From Gilliamella sp. N-G2 (GTDB lineage: Bacteria; Pseudomonadota; Gammaproteobacteria; Enterobacterales; Orbaceae), in contig NZ_NAST01000013.1 in assembly GCF_002142215.1 (NCBI RefSeq), positions 1 through 64,000 on the forward strand: DNA of 64,000 bases, in the 5' to 3' direction. This document shows, piece by piece, positions 22,482 to 30,615 of this stretch. The first letter of the stretch is position 1; each line of letters begins with the position of its first letter. The notes below the pieces were generated by a model, which saw nothing but the letters and a program-made list of their open reading frames with translations, made no database searches and was not told where the DNA came from. Both the position numbers and the translations under genes were made by a program.

Positions 22482-24443
22482 ATGAAAAAAACAGTAATTT
22501 CAACATTGATTTTCGGATTTAGCCTGACTTGCTTACCTTTGGTTAGTTCGGCTTTAGAACCGTTAAAGCAAGCCGGTAAAACAACGCTTTATCAGCGAGT
22601 CTTGAGTACACCAACTTGTGAGTTAAAAAAAAATATTAATGATGCTACTGGTCAATCAGTACCTGCCTTTTCTCGTTATTATGTGTATGAACGGAAAAAT
22701 GAAAATAATCAAGAATGGTTGAATGTGGGGCCTGATTCATATGGCAAAACTGTTGGTTGGATTAATAATTCCTGTGCTGTTGCTTGGAATATGCAACTGA
22801 CTTTAGTTTTTACTAATCCTGTTGAACGTGATCCTTTATTATTTTTCAAAGATAGAGACTCTTTATCAGCAATTGTTGATGCTGATAAACCAGAAACATT
22901 AATAAAACCTATTCGTGATGCACTAAAAGAAAATAAAACCACACCACAAGTGGTGGCACAAGAACCTAAAGAATTTATTGATTTTAAAAGTAATTTCTAT
23001 TTATTACCTATCTTACAGGGGGAAGAGGTAATGAATGGCCAAGGCTTTTATGAAAGAATTTTAGAGGTTGCTTCGGTTAGTAAACAAGAAACAGTTGTTA
23101 AAAATAATAACAAGTCGACTAATCAGTCTGCTGATGATAATACTAATCAAGTTGCCCCATTTAAGGCAGCTATTGTATTTGTTATCGATTCAACTATTTC
23201 AATGGATCCTTATATTTCTAGAACCAAGGAAGCAGTGGAAAGAGTTTATCAACATATTGAAAAAGAACATTTACAAGATCAGGTTAAATTTGGTTTGATT
23301 TCGTTTCGCTCAAGTTTAAAAGCCTCAGATAAATTAGAATTTGTCAGTAAAGTTTTTGCAGATCCAAATAAAGTAAAAAATAAAGATGATTTTAAAAAAT
23401 TAAGTGCTTCACTCAAACAAGCATCTGTATCCACCGCTTATTTTGCTGAGGACTCTTATGCAGGTGTATCTCAAGCATTAAATGATATTAATTGGAATAG
23501 CTTTGGTGCTCGATATATGATTTTGATTACCGATGCAAGTGCTATTCCAGGTGATGATAAACTTTCAAGTACCGGAATGGATGCAGCCCAGTTGCGACTT
23601 GAAGCACAGCATAAAGGAGTTGCAATTTATGCTTTACATTTAAAAACACCGAGTGGTGAAAAGGATCATCAAGTAGCAGCTGCCCAATATTCTGATTTGA
23701 CTTATAACGATTTTATTCATAAATCATTGTATTATCCCGTTAATGCTGGTGATGTTAATGAATTTGGAAAGAAAGTCGATTCATTAGCACAAGCTTTATC
23801 AGAACAAGTTAAATTAGCTTATAAAGGGGAATCATCAGTTGGTAATGCGCTTAATGCTAAAGATGATGATGCCGATATGTTAAAAGATGCTTTACTATTG
23901 AGTAAGGCGATGCAATTAGCTTATCTAGGTGATACTAAAGGAACTAAAGCGCCAACTGTTTTTAAAGCATGGATTGCTGATAAAGATTTTGTTAAACCTA
24001 CTATTCCAACTGCGGAACCACGAATTTTGTTAACTAAATCGCAATTAAGTGATTTGAGTGATATTGTGACTAAGATAGCTAATGCAGCTAATGATGGATT
24101 AATTTCAGCTGATGATATGTTTTCACAACTACGTTCTGTTGCTGCTGCAATGGGACAAGATCCAAATAAATTAAAATCAGATTCTGTCACTAAGATTGCT
24201 GATTTAGGTTTACTTGGCGAGTATTTAGATAATATTCCTTATAAAAGTGATGTAACTGGTCTTGATCAAGAAACATGGAAGAGTATGAGTGGAATTGAAC
24301 AAGAAAAGTTTATCCGTAATCTAAATAGTAAAGTTCGTTATTATCAAAAATGTAATGCTGATGTTGATCGTTGGATTTCATTATCTGAAGGTAGTGATCC
24401 GCGCGAAAATGTCTATCCTGTACCATTAGAAATGTTGCCATAA
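22482..24443 (+). CDS. Secreted von Willebrand A domain protein
   Basis: A 653-residue protein with a Sec signal peptide (about 1-24, cleavage after VSSA). The exported part begins with an SH3-like region (about 30-110; WLNVGPDSYGKTVGWI). A vWA domain follows at about 226-445 with the MIDAS motif DSTIS in place of the more usual DxSxS and a further ITDAS. A helical C-terminal domain contains TPR-free repeats of unknown type. vWA domains bind protein partners through a metal ion, so it may be a periplasmic adhesion or scaffold subunit. It sits 3 bases before the ABC ATPase. Confidence 0.72.
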   Translation: MKKTVISTLIFGFSLTCLPLVSSALEPLKQAGKTTLYQRVLSTPTCELKKNINDATGQSVPAFSRYYVYERKNENNQEWLNVGPDSYGKTVGWINNSCAVAWNMQLTLVFTNPVERDPLLFFKDRDSLSAIVDADKPETLIKPIRDALKENKTTPQVVAQEPKEFIDFKSNFYLLPILQGEEVMNGQGFYERILEVASVSKQETVVKNNNKSTNQSADDNTNQVAPFKAAIVFVIDSTISMDPYISRTKEAVERVYQHIEKEHLQDQVKFGLISFRSSLKASDKLEFVSKVFADPNKVKNKDDFKKLSASLKQASVSTAYFAEDSYAGVSQALNDINWNSFGARYMILITDASAIPGDDKLSSTGMDAAQLRLEAQHKGVAIYALHLKTPSGEKDHQVAAAQYSDLTYNDFIHKSLYYPVNAGDVNEFGKKVDSLAQALSEQVKLAYKGESSVGNALNAKDDDADMLKDALLLSKAMQLAYLGDTKGTKAPTVFKAWIADKDFVKPTIPTAEPRILLTKSQLSDLSDIVTKIANAANDGLISADDMFSQLRSVAAAMGQDPNKLKSDSVTKIADLGLLGEYLDNIPYKSDVTGLDQETWKSMSGIEQEKFIRNLNSKVRYYQKCNADVDRWISLSEGSDPRENVYPVPLEMLP

Positions 24444-24446
24444 AAA

Positions 24447-25163
24447 ATGTTAACTATTAATAATCTGGTAATTTCCAGACCGATAGGCAAATCTTTTTTT
24501 AAAGTTTGCCTACCAGAGCTTTCGGTTAAAGCCGGTCAAGTTGTTGTCATTAAAGGTGATAGTGGTTGTGGTAAAAGTACTTTACTAGAAATGATTGGTA
24601 TGATTCTTCAACCTGATGAAATTAGCCATTATCATCTTATAGTTGATAATCAAAATTACGATATTGCTGATGTGATTCAACGCAATGATGTAAATGAATT
24701 AGCGACTATACGCGCAAAATATTTGGGATTTATGTTACAAACGGGTGGATTATTACCTTTTTTAAATATTAAAGATAATATTTTATTATCAGCGAAGTTA
24801 TTACAAAAAAATATTGAACCAACCAGATTTGATTACTTAATTGATAAATTGAATATAGGTCATTTGTTGAATAAATATCCTAAACAGTTATCAATAGGTG
24901 AAAGACAACGAGCATCTTTCATTCGTTCGATTATTCATAGACCTGCGTTACTGTTAGCTGATGAACCAACTTCCGCACTTGATCCTTATAATGCTAATTT
25001 ACTATTTGATTTAATTATAGAGCAAGCTCAACAAGATAATATTGCAGCTCTAATTGTCACTCATGATTGGCAACGGATTGAAAATAAAGGATTGTTTACT
25101 TTATCGGCAAAATTATCCTCTACGCAGTCATCAGAATTTTTACCGTTATCAAGTAAGGTATAA
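24447..25163 (+). CDS. ABC transporter ATPase, LolD/MacB-like
   Basis: A 238-residue nucleotide-binding subunit with Walker A GDSGCGKST (37-45), a Q-loop region LGFMLQTGGLLPF, signature LSIGERQR (about 148-155), Walker B LLLADEPTSALD (about 168-179) and H-loop VTHDW. Size and lack of extra domains resemble LolD, MacB and FtsE-type ATPases, which pair with FtsX/MacB-fold permeases such as the one 4 bases downstream. Such pairs often drive mechanical work in the envelope rather than classical transport. The substrate is unknown. Confidence 0.88.
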   Translation: MLTINNLVISRPIGKSFFKVCLPELSVKAGQVVVIKGDSGCGKSTLLEMIGMILQPDEISHYHLIVDNQNYDIADVIQRNDVNELATIRAKYLGFMLQTGGLLPFLNIKDNILLSAKLLQKNIEPTRFDYLIDKLNIGHLLNKYPKQLSIGERQRASFIRSIIHRPALLLADEPTSALDPYNANLLFDLIIEQAQQDNIAALIVTHDWQRIENKGLFTLSAKLSSTQSSEFLPLSSKV

Positions 25164-25167
25164 AAAG

Positions 25168-26391
25168 ATGGATAATGTAACATCAAAATGGCGATTTATT
25201 ACTCGGTTATCATTGGCCGATTTATGGTATGACAAGAAAGTATCATTTTGTATTATCACATCTATAATATCTGTTATTACGCCATTACTGCTGTTGTTTA
25301 GTTTGAAGTATGGTGTTGTCGCTCAGCTACGCCATCAGTTACTTAATGATCCACAAAATTTAGAGATAAAAATTGTTGGTAATCTACAACTTGATCAACA
25401 GATGTTCGATTGGATTGCAAAGCAACCTGAGACGGCATTTGTTATTCCTCTTACTCGTTCTTTGAATACACAAGCTGATTTGCTTAATGATTCAAGTCAT
25501 TTTGTTAATAATGCTGAAATTATTCCAACCGCAAAAGGTGATCCAATAACTCAAGATATGCCATTGATTGATAAAAAAGACCAAATTTTATTGAGTTCTT
25601 TAGCTGCTGAGAAAATGCAAATAAAAATTGGTAGCCGAATAAAGATGGTCATCACCAGACAACTAGATGGTAAATTGGAAAAAGGGATAACTGAATTAGA
25701 GGTCATTGGCATTATTCCTGAAACATATTATAGCCGTGCCGCAGGTTTTATAAGTTTAGATCTTTTAATTGAAATGGAACATTTTTATGATGGTTATCAA
25801 AGTAAAATTTTTCCAACCGGAACGGGTTTAGTTGATTCTTCCTACCCTAACTCATTTGCAAGAGCCCGAATTTATGCTGATTCACTTGATGATGTTGCTT
25901 ATTTAGCATTTAAATTGCGTGAAAAAAATATAGAGACGAGAACTCAGGCTAGTGTGATTGAAAATATGCAAGCCATTGACCGAGTATTAGGTTTTATTTT
26001 TAGTGTGATTGCTATTACGGCAATTTTTGGTTGTATATTATCTTTTAGTGGTTCATTTTTATCTAATATAGAGCGAAAACGTAAAGATATTGCTTTCATG
26101 AGGCTTATAGGATTTAAATCTAAGCAAGTTATGTTCTATTTACTGATGCAGGCAATGACGTTAAGCTGCTTAGCTTTTATCGTATCATGTTTGCTATTTT
26201 TATTAGGAAATTGTGCATTTAATCTCGTTTTAGGTAAAAATTTAGTTTCACAACCAATTGTTAGTCAATTACAATTTTATCATTTTATTATCGCATTTAT
26301 ATTAACACTATTGATATCATTCATTGTTGTTGCGATAGGAGGACGAGGTGCCATCAGTATTCAACCAGCAGAAAGCCTACGTGATGCGTAA
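25168..26391 (+). CDS. FtsX/MacB/LolC-type ABC permease
   Basis: A 407-residue membrane protein with the type VII ABC layout: one N-terminal helix (about 27-47), a large periplasmic domain (about 50-265), and three C-terminal helices (about 275-300, 325-350, 365-392). It contains the family's FLSNIERKRKDIAFMRLIGFK coupling region. The credible start is ATG 25168, just after the ATPase stop; a frame reaching back to 25054 overlaps the ATPase gene. As a partner for the upstream ATPase it probably forms a homodimer. In this locus it may extract lipoproteins or drive the envelope complex. Confidence 0.85.
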   Translation: MDNVTSKWRFITRLSLADLWYDKKVSFCIITSIISVITPLLLLFSLKYGVVAQLRHQLLNDPQNLEIKIVGNLQLDQQMFDWIAKQPETAFVIPLTRSLNTQADLLNDSSHFVNNAEIIPTAKGDPITQDMPLIDKKDQILLSSLAAEKMQIKIGSRIKMVITRQLDGKLEKGITELEVIGIIPETYYSRAAGFISLDLLIEMEHFYDGYQSKIFPTGTGLVDSSYPNSFARARIYADSLDDVAYLAFKLREKNIETRTQASVIENMQAIDRVLGFIFSVIAITAIFGCILSFSGSFLSNIERKRKDIAFMRLIGFKSKQVMFYLLMQAMTLSCLAFIVSCLLFLLGNCAFNLVLGKNLVSQPIVSQLQFYHFIIAFILTLLISFIVVAIGGRGAISIQPAESLRDA

Positions 26392-27952
26392 GTTTAATCC
26401 TATTTTTTGGGTAATTGCTTTCAGTTTTATTCCTAGTATTGGATATGCTCAGCCGTGGGATAGTAAATTTTATAATCCTAAACCAGCTAATGATGATGTT
26501 ATTCTACCTATGCCATGTGAAGGTAGTCTGGTAATGAAAAAAGTTTTTACACCAACACGTAAACCACTAGATGATATCAAAATTATTTTAGGTAATAACC
26601 AAAAAGAACTTGGTTTCGCTGAGTATGCAACACCTAATTATATCTCAGGTAGTTTTTCTGATGGTGGTGCTGAAAGATATTATCTTATTGGCAAATATGA
26701 AATTACCGCTCTTCAATATCAATCTGTTATGAATGATAATTGCCCAACAGCTAAAACGAATCTTGCTTTTCCTATTACTGACATCAGTTGGTTTGATGCC
26801 GTGGCTTTTACGGATAAATATAATCGTTGGTTAATTGAACAAACAAAAAATAGATCAAATGATGTTCCCAAAGGTTATTTTCGTTTACCAACGAATACTG
26901 AATGGGAATACGCTGCAAGAGGTGGTGCTAAAGTTACTGAGTCAGAATTTCGTGAATCAAAATTTCCTATGGGGAATAGTTTAGAAAATTATGCTTGGTT
27001 TTCTGGTGCAAAATCAGCCAATGGTAAATTACAACTTATTGGTCGGTTAGAAGCCAATCCGCTTGGTCTTTATGATATTTTGGGTAATGCGAGTGAAATG
27101 ATGTTCGATTCATTTCGCATGAATAAACTTGATCGTTATCATGGTCAGCAAGGAGGTATTACTGTTCGCGGAGGAAGTTATTTAACGCCTGAAGCATCAA
27201 TAACTACCTCGTTAAAAATAGAAAAACCTTACTATGATGTTCAAAGTGCTTATAAAAGCAAAGATGTCGGATTTCGTTTAGTTTATACAACTGAAGTTAT
27301 ACAGTCGAATGATCTAGTAAAAGAACTGGACAAAGAATGGAATGAACTGGGTAACCAAGCGGGTCTTTCAAAAGATGATAATGTGGTTAGTGAGTTAGAA
27401 AAAATTACCAAGCAAGTTGATGATGAAAAAACTAAAAAAGAATTAAATCAACTTAATGCTCTTTTACGTAGTGCCAATCAAGCTCGTGATGAACAGAGAG
27501 ATCGCTCTATTCAATCAGCATTACAATTGGGTGCTTTTTTATGTGCTAATGTTTCCGATTTAAATGCTAAATTTGAATATAATAATAATTTATATGAAAC
27601 AATGATCAATGAGGTATGTGATCCAAATGAAATAGAGACATTGAATGAAGATAATATGTGTTCCAAAGTGAAGCTAAACGATTTAAATAATGTCCTAAAT
27701 GAATCTAAAAATGCACGTGATTTTATATTAAAATATTATTCAGATACTATTGTAAATACTGCAACAAATTATGATAAGGATATTATTAATAATCAATCTA
27801 AACCTACGCAATTTATACTTGAAAATAGTGGTAAAGCTAATATGAGCGATTATTTAAAACTCTATTTCAAACATATTAATAAATATATTGAATCAGGGAA
27901 AATCGACCGAACAAATTGGCTTGAAACATGTAATGAAATAAAAGGAAAGTAA
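26384..27952 (+). CDS. Secreted FGE-fold protein without catalytic cysteines
   Basis: A 522-residue exported protein (signal peptide about 1-22, GYA cleavage site). Residues about 40-300 carry formylglycine-generating-enzyme/sulfatase-modifying-factor hallmarks: RLPTNTEWEYAARGG near 168, NPLGLYDILGNASEMMFD, VRGGSY near 261 and DVGFRLVY near 294. The paired copper-binding cysteines normally found after the RGGS motif are absent, so sulfatase activation is unlikely; a binding or scaffold role is more plausible. A helical C-terminal domain (about 310-522) with several Cys is not recognised. ATG 26384 overlaps the permease stop by 8 bases; a GTG at 26348 would lose the signal peptide layout. Confidence 0.8.
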   Translation: MRKFNPIFWVIAFSFIPSIGYAQPWDSKFYNPKPANDDVILPMPCEGSLVMKKVFTPTRKPLDDIKIILGNNQKELGFAEYATPNYISGSFSDGGAERYYLIGKYEITALQYQSVMNDNCPTAKTNLAFPITDISWFDAVAFTDKYNRWLIEQTKNRSNDVPKGYFRLPTNTEWEYAARGGAKVTESEFRESKFPMGNSLENYAWFSGAKSANGKLQLIGRLEANPLGLYDILGNASEMMFDSFRMNKLDRYHGQQGGITVRGGSYLTPEASITTSLKIEKPYYDVQSAYKSKDVGFRLVYTTEVIQSNDLVKELDKEWNELGNQAGLSKDDNVVSELEKITKQVDDEKTKKELNQLNALLRSANQARDEQRDRSIQSALQLGAFLCANVSDLNAKFEYNNNLYETMINEVCDPNEIETLNEDNMCSKVKLNDLNNVLNESKNARDFILKYYSDTIVNTATNYDKDIINNQSKPTQFILENSGKANMSDYLKLYFKHINKYIESGKIDRTNWLETCNEIKGK

Positions 27953-27954
27953 TA

Positions 27955-28644
27955 ATGAATAAATTAATAGTAACAATAACTTTGTGTATCTCTTTGATAC
28001 TATCAGGTTGTCAAACATCAGGTGGTGCAAGTTCAAAAGATGTTGATCCAGCTTTAAGTAAAAGTAATAGCGCCAAATTTTTTAGTAAATCAGCGTGGCA
28101 GTCTTGTGCCGTAGGGGCAGGTATAGGTGGTATCGGTTGTGTATTATTAGGTGGTAAAACCGGTACATGTCTAACCTCAGCTGCTGTTGGTTGTGGTGTA
28201 ATGATGGGAGCCAATTATTATCTTGATACTAAACGAGCTGAATATGCTGATGCTGAAATGCGACTTGATGTTTATATTCAAGATGTTCAGCAAAATACCT
28301 ATGAAGTCCAAGCCGTCACTGAGAGTGCAAAAGCTGTTTTAGATAAAAACTTGGCAACATTAAAATCATTAAATAAACAAATTAATTCTCAATCTGTTAC
28401 TAAAACACAGGCCCAAAAAGATCTGACTCAAATAGACGCCAATATTGCCTATTTGAAAGATAAATTATCACGCATGAAAAAAGTTGAAAGTGATTGGGTT
28501 TCACTTTCATCACAAGAACGACAATCAGGTGTAAATGTGTCAAAACTTGATAAAGAAATTAATCAGTTACATAAACAAATTGCGGTACTTGAAAAACAAA
28601 TTAATCTTGTTACTCAACAACGTTCAGCTGTAAGGGTAAGCTAA
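27955..28644 (+). CDS. Lipoprotein with glycine-zipper and coiled coil
   Basis: A 229-residue lipoprotein; the lipobox LSGC puts the acylated Cys at residue 19. A glycine-rich, Cys-containing segment (GAGIGGIGCVLLGG, then AAVGCGVMMGANYY) resembles glycine-zipper motifs that insert in or contact membranes. Heptad-like helices at about 90-225 form coiled coils. No Asp follows the lipid Cys, so outer-membrane sorting is expected. It starts 2 bases after the FGE-like gene and ends 2 bases before the next lipoprotein. Family name not recognised. Confidence 0.65.
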   Translation: MNKLIVTITLCISLILSGCQTSGGASSKDVDPALSKSNSAKFFSKSAWQSCAVGAGIGGIGCVLLGGKTGTCLTSAAVGCGVMMGANYYLDTKRAEYADAEMRLDVYIQDVQQNTYEVQAVTESAKAVLDKNLATLKSLNKQINSQSVTKTQAQKDLTQIDANIAYLKDKLSRMKKVESDWVSLSSQERQSGVNVSKLDKEINQLHKQIAVLEKQINLVTQQRSAVRVS

Positions 28645-28646
28645 TT

Positions 28647-29138
28647 ATGAAAAAGATATCTGTTATATTTTTACTTAGTCCATTATTACTTATAACGGGA
28701 TGTTCGACAACGCCAGAACAATGTGACCCAAATAATACTAACATAGGTATTATGGATAAAATTAGTTGCAATTATTCAGGTAATTATCAAGCTCGTATTG
28801 ATAAAAAAGAGCAAATTTTAGAGAATGAAAAACGAGCTAATGCACAATTCAGAGAAATTTATGCAACGATTGAAAGTCAAAAAAATTCGACTTCATTAAG
28901 TGTTAAACAAAAGCAAGCACAGTTGCAAAAATTAAAAACAGAATTAACTCAATTAACTAGTGAAGTAAAACAAAAGGCTAAAAATCGTGATGATTTACAA
29001 GCACAAGTTAATGATATTGAGCAACAGTTGAAGAAAGTTAACAATTCCAATTCATCTGAGCTTGAAAAACAAGTTGAATTAGATAAGTTAAATAAAAAAC
29101 TTCAACAGCTACAAAAAGCTTTAAATTTAGGTAAATAA
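28647..29138 (+). CDS. Small coiled-coil lipoprotein
   Basis: A 163-residue lipoprotein with lipobox ITGC (Cys at about 19). Almost all of the mature part (about 50-160) is charged heptad repeat rich in Lys, Gln, Glu and Leu, predicting a long coiled coil. It is similar in plan to its upstream neighbour and could pair with it. No catalytic motif is visible. Confidence 0.65.
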   Translation: MKKISVIFLLSPLLLITGCSTTPEQCDPNNTNIGIMDKISCNYSGNYQARIDKKEQILENEKRANAQFREIYATIESQKNSTSLSVKQKQAQLQKLKTELTQLTSEVKQKAKNRDDLQAQVNDIEQQLKKVNNSNSSELEKQVELDKLNKKLQQLQKALNLGK

Positions 29139-29145
29139 TTTAGCA

Positions 29146-30513
29146 ATGCAACGTATAACAAGAATTATATTTGAACAGCATGAATCTGATAAGATTTCTT
29201 TGTTAAAAGAATATAATTCTTTGTTAGTATTGTTAAAGGGTAATTTAACTGAGCGAACATTTTCAATTTTAGGTCATCCAAAGTTAATTGATAATAATCA
29301 ATATATTGGTTGGTATAGTAATTTAGAAGGGCAACCTATTTTACTTAATGATATTGAAAATGAAAAACATAAAAAGCAGATAGAAAAAACGCTGAATACA
29401 AGAATTAATGACCTTGAACTCGTAATCAAATCAATGTCATTGACAACTGAGGAACAAGCTTTAATATCTGCATGGTTACCGAGAATAAAAAACTCAGGAA
29501 ATACCATTTATGTAATTAATGATGAACCTGTTATTGTTAATTCATTTAAAGCTCCGATTTTATCTGAACCTACAGCAATACCACCAACATCAAAATCATT
29601 TTGGCGTTGGTGGTATTTCTTATTACTCGCACTGTTTTTAATTGTATTGCTTGGTCTTATTTGGTTCTTTTTTTGTCCTTATGGCAAAGAAAAAGCATCC
29701 GATGCTCCATCAATAATTGCACAAAATACAGAAAAAAATAGAGTTGAATCAACGCCAGTAGTTGAACAAACTAATGTTTTAGAACCAAAAAACGAAACTG
29801 TAACAGAAGTTAAGAATTGTATAACTAAAGAAGAAGCTACTAATAAGATATCGGCTTCTAAAATGGTGATGATATTTGATAATTCAGCCTCAATGACTTT
29901 AACCTTGATGGAATCACAAGAAAGTATCGATAAATATTTAAAAAGTAATTTTTATTCGATGACAGAAAAAGAAGCTGAAGCCTATGAAAGAAAAATGACC
30001 AGATTACCTAATCGTTTATCAAGTAGTAAAGAAGTGGCATTAACCAGTATTGATAAAATACAGCAAAATATAGATATTTCTCTTGTCACGTTAACAAGTT
30101 GTCCGGCTGCACAAACTACATCGTTCTATTCTTATGAAGATAGAGAAAAATTAAAAAGCAAAATTAAACGGTTACAGCCACTAGAATATAATAGTGCAAC
30201 TCCATTATATAGTGGTGTTAAACAGGCAAGTAAAATGCTTGATGGTATTAATCGTGATGATTATATATTAATTATTAGTGATGGTGAGGATAATTGTACC
30301 AAAAGTAATATATGTACTCTTGCTAATGAAATAGCCACAGCGCAACCTCGTTTAAAAATTAATATTGTTGATATTGCCGGACAGCATAAAATAGATTGTG
30401 TAGCAAAAAGCACTGGCGGTAATGTTTATATAGCTCAAAATCCAACCGAGCTTATTAAACAAATGAGTAATGCCGTTTCAGATATGAATATTAGTAAACC
30501 TATTTGTAAATAA
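29146..30513 (+). CDS. Membrane-anchored von Willebrand A protein (copy 1)
   Basis: A 455-residue type II membrane protein. The N-terminal domain (about 1-140) ends in YVINDEPVIV, then the patch KSFWRWW precedes a membrane helix at about 157-177. A short linker leads to a vWA domain (about 230-450) with a complete MIDAS: D245-x-S247-x-S249, a Thr in SATPLYSG, and Asp in ISDGEDNC. Cysteines in the vWA part (DNCTKSNIC, IDCVA, PICK) suggest disulfides, hence a periplasmic location. It is paralogous to the next gene and shares its N-terminal region with the SrfA-like protein at 13958. Confidence 0.75.
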   Translation: MQRITRIIFEQHESDKISLLKEYNSLLVLLKGNLTERTFSILGHPKLIDNNQYIGWYSNLEGQPILLNDIENEKHKKQIEKTLNTRINDLELVIKSMSLTTEEQALISAWLPRIKNSGNTIYVINDEPVIVNSFKAPILSEPTAIPPTSKSFWRWWYFLLLALFLIVLLGLIWFFFCPYGKEKASDAPSIIAQNTEKNRVESTPVVEQTNVLEPKNETVTEVKNCITKEEATNKISASKMVMIFDNSASMTLTLMESQESIDKYLKSNFYSMTEKEAEAYERKMTRLPNRLSSSKEVALTSIDKIQQNIDISLVTLTSCPAAQTTSFYSYEDREKLKSKIKRLQPLEYNSATPLYSGVKQASKMLDGINRDDYILIISDGEDNCTKSNICTLANEIATAQPRLKINIVDIAGQHKIDCVAKSTGGNVYIAQNPTELIKQMSNAVSDMNISKPICK

Positions 30514-30615
30514 GATATAATAATTTTGATTTAATTGACAATTTATAAATTAAATATTTAGCTAACTAATAGACTTTTATAATGACTTTTTAAGTAACAA
30601 GGAATAAGTTGAGAG

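Noticed and set aside
26384-27952. Active sulfatase-maturation enzyme
   Set aside because: The catalytic cysteine pair after RGGS is absent and no sulfatase gene is nearby.
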